Positions 44,513 through 56,830 of a stretch of 64,000 bases of DNA are shown one piece after another. A model generated the notes under the pieces. It saw nothing but the letters and a program-made list of their open reading frames with translations, was not told the origin of the DNA and did not search any database. The DNA comes from Ashinkailepas kermadecensis (Eukaryota; Arthropoda; Thecostraca; Neolepadidae). Position numbers and translations under genes: made by a program. Location of the stretch: assembly GCA_034440615.1 (NCBI GenBank), contig JAOTOM010005185.1:756001-820000 (forward strand), in the 5' to 3' direction. Within the stretch, counting starts at the first letter, position 1, and the number at the start of each line of letters is the position of its first letter.

Positions 44513-47500
44513 ATGGCATCTTCTAGTGGGTAAGTGTTCTAGGGAAAGCTTGCAAAAGAAACTTAAGAGGGGGGGTAAATGTAAGATGCCCTCATCAGGT
44601 CATCAATTGTTAGCTGACATTATGGCAAAATTACTTCACCCTAGGACTGTTGAGGTGCAGGAGAAATCCCCCCCCCCACGCCCTCCTCTCATGTTTGTCC
44701 AGGATAGCTGCCGAACGCATAGCGCGATTACACTCAAATTTGGGATGCCATCTGACAATTGAAAACGGGTCTTTCAGTGCTAAAATGTTTATCTGTTGAT
44801 CCAGGGTTCCCGAGCTATGCGACATTAAAGTCAGGTCATTATATATGTAATGACCAACATTTATTTTGTACTGCATGACTTCAACAATACCCTTACAATG
44901 TGTGTCCTTTCAACTCCCACATCCTGAGAACGTATCATTTCAACACGACTTCCTTCATCATTGTGTGTCTTTTCAAATTCCACGTCGTTTGAATATAGCA
45001 CAGTAATAAATCTGACGAATTCTGTGTTTGACTTTCCAGTCGCAGGGCCAAGCAGATCGGGTGTCCCGCCCACCCGGAGGCGCACCTGATAGAGGACTAC
45101 CGTGCCGGTGACCAGATCTGCTCCGAGTGTGGCCTGGTTGTGGGTGACAGGTCAGTCGACAGCGCTTCTGGTGTGACCAGGCAGCGGTGCTGGTATTATC
45201 AGGCAGTGGTGCTGGTGTCACCAGGCTGCGGTACTGGTGTCACCAGGCAGCAGTACTGGTGTCACCAGGCAGCAGTACTGGTATCGCCAGGCAGCAGTAC
45301 TGGTATCACCAGGCAGCAGTACTGGTGTCACCGGCCAGCAGTACTGGTGTCACCGGCCAGCAGTACTGGTGTCACCAGGCAGCAGTACTGGTGTCACCAG
45401 GCAGCAGTACTGGTATCACCAGGCAGCAGTACTGGTGTCACCGGCCAGCAGTACTGGTGTCACCAGGCAGCAGTACTGGTATCGCCAGGCAGCAGTACTG
45501 GTGTCACCAGGCAGCAGTACTGGTGTCACCAGGCAGCAGTATGGAATGAGTACATGCGCCCTAGCACAAATCCACCACCACCAGGCAGCAGTACTGGTGT
45601 CACCAGGCAGCAGTACTGGTGTCACCAGGCAGCAGTACTGGTGTCACCAGGCAGCAGTACTGGTATCGCCAGGCAGCAGTACTGGTGTCACCAGGCAGCA
45701 GTACTGGTATCACCAGGCAGCAGTACTGGTATCACCAGGCAGCAGTACTGGTGTCACCAGGCAGCAGTATGGGAGCAAAATGGCCAATGCAGTCGACGCG
45801 CCCTAAAGCACAAATCCACCACCACCAGGCAGCAGTACTGGTATCACCAGGCAGCAGTGTGGTGTCACCAGGCAGCAGTATTGGTATCACCAGGCAGCAG
45901 TACTGGTATCACCAGGCAGCAGTGTGGTGTCACCAGGCAGCAGTACTGGTATCACCAGGCAGCAGTGTGGTATCACCAGGCAGCAGTACTGGTTTCACCA
46001 GGCAGCAGTACTGGTATCACCAGGCAGCAGTGTGGTATCACCAGGCAGCAGTGTGGTGTCACCAGGCAGCAGTACTGGTGTCACCAGGCTGCAGTGCTGG
46101 TGTCACCAGACTGATATTGGTGCCCGGACATGGGGCGTCCTATGAACATCGTTGACCACACAGAGAATGTGCATGGCGTACGGAGAACGGCATCCACCCT
46201 CGAGGGATGTCATTGGGTTTGTTCTTAATGCCATCCCATCCCGTCCGTCTGTCTGTTTTTCTTCTATGTGTTAACGCGGAAAAGTTGCCACCAGTAACTC
46301 GTACCCAAACATGTTTCGCCCTAATATACGAAATATGTGCCTACTTATCCAATATATCTGCTTTTTTAACAATGCCACTTTTTATGGATAATATTCAACT
46401 CTATCCTTGAGGCATATACGGAACCACAATTGCAAAATAGTGAGTTGTCAGAGAGACAAAAATGGCACATTAATTATTTTCATGTGGTAACATTTTTGTA
46501 CCAGAAGACTGGAAAGTCATGTTTATACCAAGGCACAAAGTATTAGGACCGAATGTTATTATCGTACATGCTCTGGGGTTCAAATGCATGTCATATGACT
46601 ATTACATGTTTGATCTGAATTCGGTCTGTTTTTCGGCGTGTTTTGAAATGCCTTCAATGGACCATATATAATAATTGAATTAAAGCAAGTACTACTTACT
46701 CATGGTGACAAAAATGGTAGAAGAAGTGTGAGGCAGGTGCGAATCGCACTCCCTCTGGGGGAAGGTGATAAATCGATTTTAAATCAAATACGAGCTGAAA
46801 TGGAGCAAGCACCAACACGAGAACATATACATGCAAACAGCACTACCCCCTACCCTCCCCCACCCACACACAAACGCACACGCACAAATGTAAGGCATGC
46901 GAGACACGCATTGCCCACTATGTTCCAGTTCCATGGTTTCGTAGACTGTTGACCTTATTACCACATATAACACTCCCAAATTGAGTCTAACGAGAATCTT
47001 CCGACACCTGGACACCTTGGGGACGACCTGCATACCCGTATCTCATTTGCTTCCCTGATAACACGACGAGACCACATAGGTTTCACCGCCGCGGTGTTGG
47101 CCTGCGAAGGGCCAAAATCGCCCCTGTACACAAGTCAGTGTTCAGCCAGGGGAGTTGATGGGCGCTAAATGATCACAATCTTTGGTCGAGGCGCCCTAAA
47201 ACCCAAATAACTAACTCAGCCAGGGGAGTTGTCACTGCGCCCGTGCTTCAGGTGCTTTCGTCATTGTGTCAAATATGGCCATGTACAGTTTGATTGTAGA
47301 GGGACGACGGGATGGATATTAACCGTTACTTCCCATGTGCAACCACGTGAAGTAATGGCAAATTCATGAAGATGAATTTCGGAGAGACAGTTTGGTAAAA
47401 ATAGTATGATGATGAACGGTAAGTTACATATCTTAGTGAAAAATTAGTGCTTTTATTAAAATTTCAAAGCCATTTCCCGACGCTTCGACTTTATTGCCTT

Positions 47501-50500
47501 CATCAGGGAAACTGGTGTTTCCCTGAATTGAATTGAAATGAAAAGCAGACATTCCCTTTAAAATTGCCATTATTGTCCTGTTCTTTCTGGGTTTTTTCCG
47601 CCGTCATGCAAGCAGAAGTATTTGACGGCTCGTTTCAATTTCTCTGCAACCACCGGCAGTTTTCACCTGCCTATAGCTGGTGAGTGGATGGTGGTCGATG
47701 GCCCAGTGACCTCGACAATGACTTGGTGCTTGTTGCCGTGCCGCCAGGGTGATCGACGTCGGCTCTGAATGGCGCACATTCAGCAACGACAAGAACTCGG
47801 CCGACCCGTCTCGTGTGGGCGGCGCCGAGAACAAGCTGCTGGGCGGCTCCGACCTGAGCACGGTGATCGGCGACGCGCGCGGCGCCGCCTCGTTTACCGC
47901 CGATGGCCAGTCCAAGTACCAGAACCGCCGCCAGGTGGGTCTGCGGCCCGCCAGTCGAAGTAGGCAGGCGTGGTGTGGGGGTCGGAAAGAGGGGAACACG
48001 GCCAGACACCTCTGGCCGTGTTCCCCTGGAGTGTGGAGTGCGGTGGAGCTGTTGATCTGGGGTCGGGGTAGGAATGTGGCTCGAGGGTTTGGATAGCGTG
48101 GGACCTGGCCTGGCGACCGGATAGGAGGGAGATGTGACCCGGAAGTCGGAGATGGAAGAGACGTGACATGTGGTTATGGAGAGCGGAAGGTGTGGCTCGG
48201 GGTATTGGGCGAGACGTGGTTCGGAGGTTAGGAGACGTGATCCGTAGGTCGGGGTAGGCAGAGACGCCGCCCAAGAGTCGGGAAGAGACGTGGTCCATGG
48301 GTTGGAGGAAGGAGACGTGGCCCACGGATCGGGAAAGGGAAAAGACCTGACCAGTGGGTTTGATGGAGTGGGAGACGTGGCCCGGAGTCGGGGTAGAGGA
48401 GACGTGGGTCGTGGGTCGTGAGCAGATGGAGAGGAGACATGGCCTGGATTGAAGATGTGCGGCGCTACCTCGTCGACTCCCACAAGGTGGGTGACGGCAG
48501 ATGTGGTTGAGACGTGTCGTGTCGTGTCAGTAACATTCAAAACGTTGTGACGACACGACGCGACGACGACACACAAAACGTAACGATACCAGTTGTACGA
48601 TTCATTGCAGTATGTAAGCTGCACTATGTTATTGCTCTTAAGACATGCAGATGTTTAGAAATAAACTCTGGTCACTCTGATGGAAGTCTCCGTGTGAGTT
48701 TCAACCTGACCAACGCGAGTAATGAATCACTCGAGTGCCAATTTGCTTTGTCCAAGTTGGTAAATAATGGAGCAGAGTATGCTTCTGGTGCAGTGACAAT
48801 GGCGTTCCCCGGCACGGCAGATGAGCAGCTCGGACCGGGCGCTGACGAATGCGTTCCGCGAGATCGCGCTGATGGCCGACCGCATCAGTCTGCCGCGCAC
48901 CATCGTCGACCGCAGCAACAACCTGTTCAAGCAGGTGCACGACGGCCGCAACCTCAAGGGCCGCGCCAACGACGCCATCGCGTCCGCCTGCCTCTACATC
49001 AGCTGTCGGCAGGAGGGCGTGCCGCGCACCTTCAAGGTGGGCACCGATGTGGCGCCGACTCGTGGGCGGCGAGCGGGCCGTCCAATAATGCCGAGTGCGC
49101 CGGAAAGGCGCATGGTCAGGCCACAGCAGGCCACAGTGTCCATTTTTGGTCACGTATCAGTGTAGAATATTATTTCCGGGGAAGTGGTTGAGCAGTGGAC
49201 AGGGGGCCGCGGTAGCTCAGTTGGCAGAGCGTCGGACTCTTGATCGCAAGATTGTGGGTTCGAATCTCACAACCGACGGCATTTACCGAGTCCACCCGCG
49301 ACCAGTCGGCGTGAGAGGTTGGCGACGCTATATAACCTGGCGGTTGAATGCGTCGTAAAAGAACCCAAGGTTCTTCTTCTGAGCAGTGGACAACTCTGCT
49401 TAAAGTATTAGAATGGCACCTTTCTGGTTGTAGTGAAGCACAATTGTATGTTTTAGTGTAGTTTGCCAAGTTAGTAAAAGTAGTTAATTGATATTCCATG
49501 GAGGATCTTTTCAACATGGTTGCTCATTTGAATAATTTGAGGTGGAAGTACGCTTGTGGAAATTGGTATCCTTATGGGAGGTAAGGATTGAAACACGTTC
49601 TCTATTGGATGTCCCTTAGCTTCAAAATAAGGATTCGGGGGAGGCTGCCGAGCTGCAGTGACAATCAGGTCGGTTCATGAGACAAAGCGACCGCTGGACT
49701 TGTGGTTCCTGAAAGATCTTAAAGCTCATCGTGGGTGGGTGTGCACGGGGAAGAGGGCTTATATGACATGTTTGTGAGTTTTTTCCCATGCTATCCTTGA
49801 CCTGCGCCGTCTCGGGGAGGTCTTTTTTCATCCCCCCTAAGGTTTTCCGCAAATAGTGAAGAAACAATGCGCGGCAGCGCGGCGAAATTTGGCATACCTT
49901 TTCCTTCAACAATTTGACATGTCGTGTGACGATTTTGAGGTCGGATCATCCACGGTTACCGAGTTAGTCAAGATTAAGTGAGGTCACCTCCAAAAACGTA
50001 CAACCAGTCGTCATGTTTTAACGGGTAAAAATATTTGAACGAAACTTTCATCGTTTACTTACCGTTAGGAACGCAACAAGACGTACCAGAGGAATTTTGA
50101 CTTTTCGTATTTTTCATAACTTATTCGTTCTGCTCATTAGGGCTAAAATCGAAGATTCTGGCCAAAGTAAGCACTTTTGTATGCTAAGGTTGCTTAAGGT
50201 AAGGTTTCTCGGTGTTCTCTACCTATTAAAAAAGACAAATTCGAAGATCCAATACTCCAAATTTTGCCAATTGCAAGTTTAAAAAATAGGTCGGCAAACA
50301 TTTTGGCACCATGGTCGATTTCGCCTTCCTTATGTGATTCCAAATACGTTTTGTTTTTAAGATCCTCCGAAAAATGAACTCCTCAGAGCAAAAAACATGA
50401 CGTCAGTCGTGACCTCATAAACACCCCTAGTGACGTACATTGGCGTCACGATCCAGAGTGTCGTGTCTGGCAGTTGGTTGGAATGGGCCCAATCTGACCA

Positions 50501-52881
50501 ACTCAATCACTGCATCCTAAAGACACAGAGTAAATCAATCTGTCTGGGCTTGTGAGAACTGTCATTGTGCAGCAAGCTTTCAGGACCCTTTTCCGGATGC
50601 GCGCTCACGTCCGTTTGTTCGTCGATCGGTGGCTACTCTTCCCGCAATTTAAGTAGCATCTGCACCAGCCAGGTTCATTGTTGCCCTTCACAATAACTTT
50701 GACGTTTTGTGATGCCAGTCACCCGGTTGTGCCTCTACTCACCATGCCCGGCAAAGAATCTCAGTTTATTCGGACTCGTCTTGTGGGAGAATCGATGCAA
50801 TCGATTATTTTGGGAACTTGCAAGGAATCTTCATCATGCGAAAACAGTCAGATGTTGAGTCATAGTGGAGATAGTGGTAAGCTCTTAATGGAAATGCGGC
50901 GGAAGGGCGGACAATATGTGCTGACAAAGATGGAACTAATTTTACTTCGTGCAATATACTTTGATTCCAAGCAGTCAGGTTGGTAGCCAGTTTATTAATT
51001 GGTGATTTTATTTTGTTGTTAGTTTTCAATTTATGTGAACGTTTCGGTATTTTACTGTGTAAAAGTGGAAGTGGAAGTGGAAATTATTTCTGATGAGAGT
51101 AGGAATGAGACGCCATTCTCAGCTGGGCGTAATTCCCTAGCCATAAAAGGAAGCTTTCGGACATCGCGAAGGCATCGAGGATAGAAGTTTGAACTTCATT
51201 CGAGAGCTTTAGGCCCTTGAAACATCGAACCTTTGCACGCCACTGAAACAATAATACTTGGGGATGTGTAACTAGAAACGTTCAAGAATGCGTTGCATGG
51301 ATTTGCACTCTCGGCTCTTGCGCCCTGATTGTGTTCTGGATTATGGTTGATTGTGTGTAAGTGGCAACTGTTCCAGCGTCTTTTCGCTCTCAGGAGATTT
51401 GCGCCGTCAGCAAGATCAGTAAGAAAGAGATAGGCCGCTGCTTCAAGCTCATCCTGAAGGCGCTCGACACCAACGTCGAGATGATCACTACCGGCGATTT
51501 TATGTCTCGCTTCTGCGCCAACCTCCGTGAGTCGGAGGGCTTCTTATTTGGTGGAGAGATGTTGTCATTATGACGTAGTGCCCTCTGGGCTGGTGTAGAT
51601 AATGGGAACGTTAGTTTTTTTTCTTCACTGATGGATGTGTGCCCGTGGTGGTGGGTTAGTGATCACTGACAATACTGCCCTTTCAAAGGAACACTCAAAC
51701 AGCTCTTGGATGCACTAAATGGATACAATTAGCACGTTGACTTAAAATGGTCCAGAACTTACGCCAGATGTGCATTCAGAGGTCGGCCAGCTGCCGCATT
51801 GCGCGTCATCTTACTGTGCACTCGCTGACCGCTGCCGACCGTTCCTCGTCGCCAGGTCTGCCCAACTCGGTACAGCGGGCCGCCACCTACATCGCACGAC
51901 GCGCCGCCAAGGAGCTGGACATCGTGCCCGGCCGCTCGCCCATCTCTGTGGCCGCTGCCGCCATCTACATGGCCTCTCAGGTACGTCAGTAACGACACCT
52001 TGGGATGTTTTGATTGTCGGGACTCGCCGGCCTGCGGTGGGATTTTAAGCGACACTAGCCAGGAGTGAAATGATTGTATTTGTCTAATTTTGTTGGTAAG
52101 TGGAGATAAAGATTGGGTTATCATCTGCACATCATCTGTTGCATTTGAACTATCATGTGATGGAGCAGTATACCGGCGTCATCGTCACATACCATCACAT
52201 GCGAAAAAGCTCAACTCTCTCCCAATGGGCGCCAAATGACCGTGTAGTCGGCGCGCCCTAAAGCCCAAATAATCAAATCAACTCTCTCCCTCTGTTGAGC
52301 TTGTTGCGACCCTTTAAAATCAGACTCAACCATTCCTTTGCCTCAGCATTTGATAGCGTAGGTGTCCAAAAAAGAAACATTTTATCATTGGTGTGACGAT
52401 GCCAGCTGTTCCCCATATTAAAATAGTGCAATGTGTCCATTATCGCTGGAATATTGTAGTGTTCGTACGATGAAATGCTGCTCTTGTATACTTCCGTAGC
52501 GTGATGTTCACGAGAATCTGCTGGTATAAGGTGTGGTATATCAGTAGTTCTGTAGCGGTTCATGCTATCGTAGAAAACCCAAGCTCCTCCCAGTTCTCCA
52601 TAAATGCAAAATGCTATGACGACCGTAAAAAGGCATTCAAACATGCACAGACATCGGGTGTTCCATACGCGGGTGTTTCGTACACCGGTATGTGTTTTCA
52701 TTTTGACAATGCCTGACAGGCTTCCGAGGACAGGAAGACCCAGAAGGAGATCGGCGACATCGCCGGCGTGGCTGACGTCACGATCAGACAGTCGTACAAG
52801 CTGATGCTGCCGCGCGCCGCCGAACTCTTCCCGGCAGATTTCAAGTTCCACACGCCCATCGAGGAGCTGCCCCAGCTGTAG
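44513..52881 (+). CDS. GTF2B: General transcription factor TFIIB, complete
   Basis: The seven coding exons are 44513-44529, 45040-45150, 47748-47934, 48821-49036, 51394-51526, 51856-51980 and 52720-52881. Every junction is GT/AG with matching phase, and the sum is 951 bases, that is 316 residues plus TAG, the exact metazoan length. Exon 2 carries the zinc ribbon (C-P-A-H ... C-S-E-C). Exon 3 has the B-reader/linker ([12 protein letters not shown]). Exons 4-5 hold the first cyclin repeat ([38 protein letters not shown]), and exons 6-7 the second ([38 protein letters not shown]). TFIIB binds TBP-promoter DNA and recruits RNA polymerase II in the nucleus. A strong acceptor ends at 44486, so transcription starts in an upstream untranslated exon. 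The introns are repeat-rich. Confidence 0.98.
45540..45579 (+). mobile_element. Ultra-short element, internally deleted, in minisatellite
   Basis: ATGGAATGAGTACATGCGCC, then CTAGCACAAATCCACCACC keeps the two ends of subfamily 2 with most of the middle missing. It is bordered by minisatellite units. Confidence 0.65.
45769..45823 (+). mobile_element. Ultra-short element, subfamily 2, in minisatellite
   Basis: ATGGGAGCAAAATGGCC, then AATGCAGTCGACGCGCCC, then TAAAGCACAAATCCACCACC is near-identical to the copy at 11640-11694. The adjoining units make any duplication (ACCAGGCAGCAGTA) indistinguishable from the array. Confidence 0.8.
46120..47140. other. TFIIB intron 2, no feature
   Basis: Non-coding. 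It includes a CACACA/CCCTCCCCCACCC patch near 46845-46890. Confidence 0.45.
47158..47215 (+). mobile_element. Ultra-short dispersed element in TFIIB intron 2
   Basis: The 58 bp read ATGGGCGCTAAATGATC, then GGTCGAGGCGCCCTAAAACC, then CAAATAACTAAC. A perfect 16-bp duplication, TCAGCCAGGGGAGTTG (47142-47157 and 47216-47231), flanks it. It is one of the clearest full-length members of subfamily 1. Confidence 0.93.
48090..48450. repeat. Degenerate minisatellite in TFIIB intron 3
   Basis: About ten imperfect units of 30-40 bp built on GGAGACGTGGCCCGGAGTCG, GGGTAG and GATGGAG. The minus-strand proline/serine frame over it is a repeat artefact. Confidence 0.75.
49202..49379 (+). mobile_element. tRNA-derived SINE, family B (Lys-like head), in TFIIB intron 4
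   Basis: The head GGTAGCTCAGTTGGCAGAGC, then GACTCTTGATC and GTGGGTTCGAATCTCAC, resembles tRNA-Lys. The body CGACCAGTCGGCGTGAGAGG ... GACGCTATATAACC is shared with family A, but the tail is AAAGAACCCAAGGTTCTTC. A 13-bp duplication TGAGCAGTGGACA flanks it (49189-49201 and 49380-49392). It inserted 166 bp after the exon 4 donor. It is not a functional tRNA gene because the acceptor stem is not formed. Confidence 0.92.
49395..51390. other. TFIIB intron 4, no feature
   Basis: About 2 kb of unremarkable intronic sequence. No repeat family or coding set was recognised. Confidence 0.5.
52224..52277 (+). mobile_element. Ultra-short dispersed element in TFIIB intron 6
   Basis: The 54 bp read AATGGGCGCCAAATGACC, then GTAGTCGGCGCGCCCTAAAG, then CCCAAATAATCAAA. 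A perfect 13-bp duplication, TCAACTCTCTCCC, flanks it (52211-52223 and 52278-52290). Confidence 0.92.
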
Positions 52882-54920
52882 GCGGGCTGCTGGCTGTGGG
52901 CGGTTCGTCCCCGGCGCCACTCCGAGCGGCAGCATTTCCTGGTGCTGGTCGGCCAGGCAGGAGCGCGCGCAGTTGTCTATTCTAGAGATCGGTTTGCACC
53001 CGTCATGGCGCCGGCTGCTCCAGCCGGGCCTGCACTTCTGAATGTGCCGGCTGGTGGATCGATGGCACCACTTGCGGCGGCGACCTCGTGCTACCCTGCT
53101 GCGGTGACCTGGCGGCGCCCCACGTGTCGGCTGCGGCCGGTGGCGGTGCTCCCGCCAGCGGTCAGAGCGTGTCAGCCACGAGCGGCCGCGGCCTTCACCA
53201 TGTCCGCCCTCCCGGACTGTCCAGGTTAAGACGTCGATGGTCGGGCGTACGGTCAGTCAGTGTTGTGAAACAGGGTGAGGAAATTAGGCGGTCGTGAAGC
53301 AGGGGCACGGCGCTCGTTCTGGGTGCAACAGTTTCCAGATTAGGACTCGAGCAGGGTGCCAGCCTGCCCGAGGTAGGCATTGGCTTGGACGTGCCAGTTT
53401 GCACCGATTTATTATTGGACGGGGTGATACTCCGGCGCACGTGGGCAGCTGGGATGGCTGAAGCAACACCTCTTAGCTGCGGGATCGTGTGGCCGGTTTG
53501 TGGTTAGTCGCATCACTCGAGTGGTAGTCCGCATCTGGCACATCCAGTCCGTCGAGATCGGACGCGTTTTCCAACTGTACAAACCGAATACCTGTGCGAC
53601 CACAAGACGTCTTGAAGGGTCCACATGAGCACTTTCCGCTTGGTTCCAAATGGCTGCTGTCATGCTCTTTGTTGTTATGTATCACAATGGCCGCCCAGTG
53701 TCACGCTGCCTGTCGCTGACATATGTTTAGCGCTTACGTACTAATATTACCTAACCTGCGCCATCCTATGCACGGACTCGATGTATCAGCCCTTCCACTG
53801 CAGAACTCGTGGGGGCAGTCAAGTCGTTTAATTGTGTACAGATGGTGTATTTAACGAATATCTGAATGACATCTGTTCAGGTTTCACGCTGTGGGGAGAA
53901 AGCAGTGGGGCATGAAAATCAAAGCGTGCAAAATACGGCTTACTATTATGGTTGGTTGAAAGGAGGCGATTCTCTCTGGCGCAGGTGACCTTTTTTGGCT
54001 AGTTTCTTCCGTTCTGGGGGTGCATGTGTGTGTAAAGATCTCTGCGATTCCCCCCGAGAAGTGTGCTGGATCACTATTTTCATCGCATAGAACTGGCGAT
54101 AAAGTATGAATACATGATAAGGGTCCACGCTACTTTCTTCTTCTTCGTGTGAGATGTGCACAGAGGTGTGGCACGCCGCCAGGTGGCTTGGTGTTTTAAC
54201 GACCCCGAGCCCTTTGGAATGATGGGGCGCCGTGCCCCAGCATCCCAAAATTATCGTAGTATGACGTCCTTGGACGCAATGCACAGGCGACGTTTTACGA
54301 AATCGATTGAGAACAGGCAATCCATGCATAAGTTATCGTGCAATGTGGGGGCGAGGTGGGGCTAATTCACTGGATTCCATAGCAAGTACGCGGGAGAGTA
54401 CTGGGGAAATTCAGCATTGAGGGCCAAAGACTTGGTCAAAAGTTCATCAGAGGGCGTGTCTGATCAGGCCGACGACGGCGGTCAGCGGCCACCGACCGAC
54501 CACGTCGACGCCTCCTACATCCATCGCTTGAACCATCAGTTGAACAACCACTTGTTCCGTGCGAGTTTTCCTCACCAGCGCCACATTCATACTCATTGAC
54601 AGCTGCAATAGTGCTCAGGCAGCAAAAATACGTCATGGAATTCACATTGGGAAACGGAGCTGCACTGGGTCGCAGCGGCTGCGGGAACCGCAGACATCAT
54701 GAGCAGGACTCGGGGCTGGGATGACGCGTCTGTATTGCTCGTAATGTTTACGTGGGCGGTCAGCTTGTGTTGGGGCCGTTGTCAGGTTCTACAGAGCCAT
54801 AGCGCTATCCACTCAAATACATCACAGATGCATAGCGTGAAGAAAACAACTTTCATTATTATATCACGTCGTTGGGGAGACAGCAATCTTTGCGACAAAC
54901 CGCACATATAACAGCTATTA
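52882..54920. other. TFIIB 3' UTR and downstream flank
   Basis: Downstream of the TFIIB stop the sequence is GC-rich to about 53.25 kb and then ordinary. I could not identify a convincing AATAAA before 54.9 kb on the plus strand, so the transcript end is undetermined. Confidence 0.4.
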
Positions 54921-54924
54921 CATG

Positions 54925-55150
54925 TGCCACAGCTGCAGTTCACTCCGCTGCAGTGTGGGCACCATCACCACCATGGCTACAGTGCGGGCACCGGCCTGAA
55001 GCGATATGGTGCACTGCTGCAGCGGGCACCGATTTGAGGTTGCGTGGCGCGCCACAACTGTCGTAGCTACAGCACTGGGACTGGTCTGAAGACGCACGAC
55101 ACACCAGAACTGCCATAGTTACAGTACGGGCAGCAGGAGGGACAGTTGCA
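54925..55150. repeat. Degenerate repeat (GCTGCAG / CTACAGT.CGGGCACCG words)
   Basis: Roughly four imperfect units of about 55 bp containing CACTGCTGCAG, GTGGGCACC and CTGAAG. No coding support. Confidence 0.55.
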
Positions 55151-55312
55151 GCCGGTCGGCGATGACCGGATTATCTTGCAGCCGCTGCAGCCACCCGCAA
55201 GTCTGAGAAGATCAAACGGAGGTCACACGGATGAGCACACGTTCTGAACATTGCAGGGCGAACTAAATTGCCACATACCATATATATTAGTATGTATATC
55301 GACATAGGCATA

Positions 55313-56041
55313 CTCCGAATAAGGTCTGGACTGCGGCACCGGCGGGCTTGTCTAATGAGGCTGACCGCGTCGGCCCTGGTCGCCTGGTCCTCGTTATCCA
55401 GCATGACGAGATCAATATCTTCAGGGCGCGCCATGGAGGCGTTCCTGGCCATGCTCTCCTGCCCAGTAGCCACCTCGGTGCTGCTCAGATGCTGCCGCTG
55501 CCGCCGCGTTTGGTCGGCTAGATATTGCGGTGTGTTCGCGACGTCCCACCTGCACTCGTTGCTGATAACCGTGGGAACGTAGACACACACCACATACCGG
55601 GCCAGAGCGGACAGCGCGTCAGACGGACATGTGGCGGACATGAAATACCCGAGCGGGCGACTCCGTGTCGTGTGCCTCCTAGCCTTGTGGAGTCTCCCGT
55701 GGGTCTTTTGCGCGACACCGCTAGCGGTGGCGGCTACCGGAGATTTTGCACACTGGCGTAGGAGCCTGTCACATGTCGGTCTGACGCGTTCGCGTTCAGT
55801 TCAGGTGGGACGTCGCGAACACACTGCAATATCTAGCCGAACAAACGCGACGGCAGCGGCAGCATCTGAGCAGCACCAAGCTAGCTACTGAGCAGGAGAG
55901 CACGGCCAGGAACGTCTAATTGGCGCACCCTGAAGATACTGTTCTCGCCATGCTGAGTGGCCAGGGACAGGCGACCAGGGCAGACGCGGTCAGCCTCATC
56001 AGACAAGCCCACCGGTGCCGCAGTCCAGACCTGATTCGGAG
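55313..56041. repeat. Inverted repeat with 237-bp arms and 255-bp spacer
   Basis: The left arm (55313-55549), read on the minus strand, and the right arm (55805-56041), read on the plus strand, both run from GTGGGACGTCGCGAACACAC to CCAGACCTNATTCGGAG. They have the same length and no obvious indel, about 90% identical by eye. The left arm is open for 79 codons (RRQRQHLSST ... DAVSLIRQARRCRSPDLIR). The right arm has a stop in the equivalent frame. The spacer is unrelated sequence. It may be two copies of an unknown element or exon, or a palindromic duplication. The family is not recognised. Confidence 0.85.
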
Positions 56042-56640
56042 CTTCCAACAACACACAGCTCACGAAGCGCGCGGTGAAACTGACCATGGAGGCGACTGCC
56101 GTCGTCGGTGGCCCCGACTGTCAAGATAGCTGGGCTTAATAAGAGAGCATTCCGGCGGCATTGCCCGGGCCAGGTCACCCGGATCACCTTCCGCCGTCAC
56201 AAATGAGTTTGGCGTGCTGTCGAGTGTCGCTGCTATTGTGGCTCTCGCGTTCGTTGCCACTAATTCTGATGATCCCGCCAGTTTCACAACTGTTGTTGAC
56301 TTGATGTTTTCAATAGAAACTGAGTTTCCCGATTCTAACAGTGCTAATAAGCAGCGACGGACTTCCCCCAAAAGTATTTGGATGTCTCAATACATGCGGG
56401 AAAAAATTAGAGGACCTGCAAAGTTTGGGCAAGATCATGCCATAGGGTCCCATGCTATTGTCCGAATTTTTGGGAGGGCTCAAACCAGCTTTGAGAAAGA
56501 GTCATGGAGATGATAATAAATCAGAAGTGAATCTAAGTTGAAGAATCAGGCTGCAGTAATTGGAATGGGGCTGTTCATGCATGCATTGCGATATTGTAAG
56601 GAAGAACATTGAAGTACAACATACATCCATATATTATATA

Positions 56641-56649
56641 TATGTATAT

Positions 56650-56686
<37 letters not shown>

Positions 56687-56830
56687 TATATAGATAGATA
56701 GATAGATAGATAGATAGTCAGAAGTCCATCTATCTGATTGACTAACTGACTGACTGACAGACAGGCAGAGACAGAGACAGACAAGGACAGACAGAGACAG
56801 ACAGACAGGTATACCATATGGTATACCACA
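56641..56830. repeat. GACA/GATA and related microsatellites
   Basis: (GACA)n at 56653-56682, (GATA)n at about 56690-56716, then GACTGACT and GACAGA runs and short GGTATACCATA palindromes to about 56865. The Cys/Leu/Ser frames here are artefacts. Confidence 0.95.

Larger units (their letters stand above)
45178..46115 (+). repeat. 22-bp minisatellite in TFIIB intron 2
   Basis: The unit GTGTCACCAGGCAGCAGTAC plus TG is repeated about 40 times, with variants GTATCACC, GTGTCACCGGCC and CAGTGTG. It starts 28 bp after the exon 2 donor. Each unit contains the palindrome CAGTACTG. A unit of 22 bases without stops keeps all three plus frames open, which explains the long serine/glutamine/valine frames. 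Two ultra-short element relics are embedded and partly re-amplified (45540, 45769). Confidence 0.95.

Noticed and set aside
45140..46155. Long plus-strand frames (up to 324 codons) in all three frames
   Set aside because: These come from the 22-bp minisatellite in TFIIB intron 2. A stop-free 22-mer leaves every frame open.
47671..48624. 317-codon minus-strand frame rich in Pro, Ser and Thr
   Set aside because: It overlaps TFIIB exon 3 and a degenerate intronic minisatellite. There is no homology or splice support.
49210..49280. tRNA gene (Lys-like)
   Set aside because: A and B boxes are present, but the cloverleaf ends do not pair, a SINE body follows and a target-site duplication flanks the whole. 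It is a retroposon head.
645..52277. Regularly dispersed roughly 55-bp repeats as a CRISPR-like array
   Set aside because: Copies are scattered over 50 kb on both strands in eukaryotic introns and transposons, with individual target duplications. They are mobile elements.
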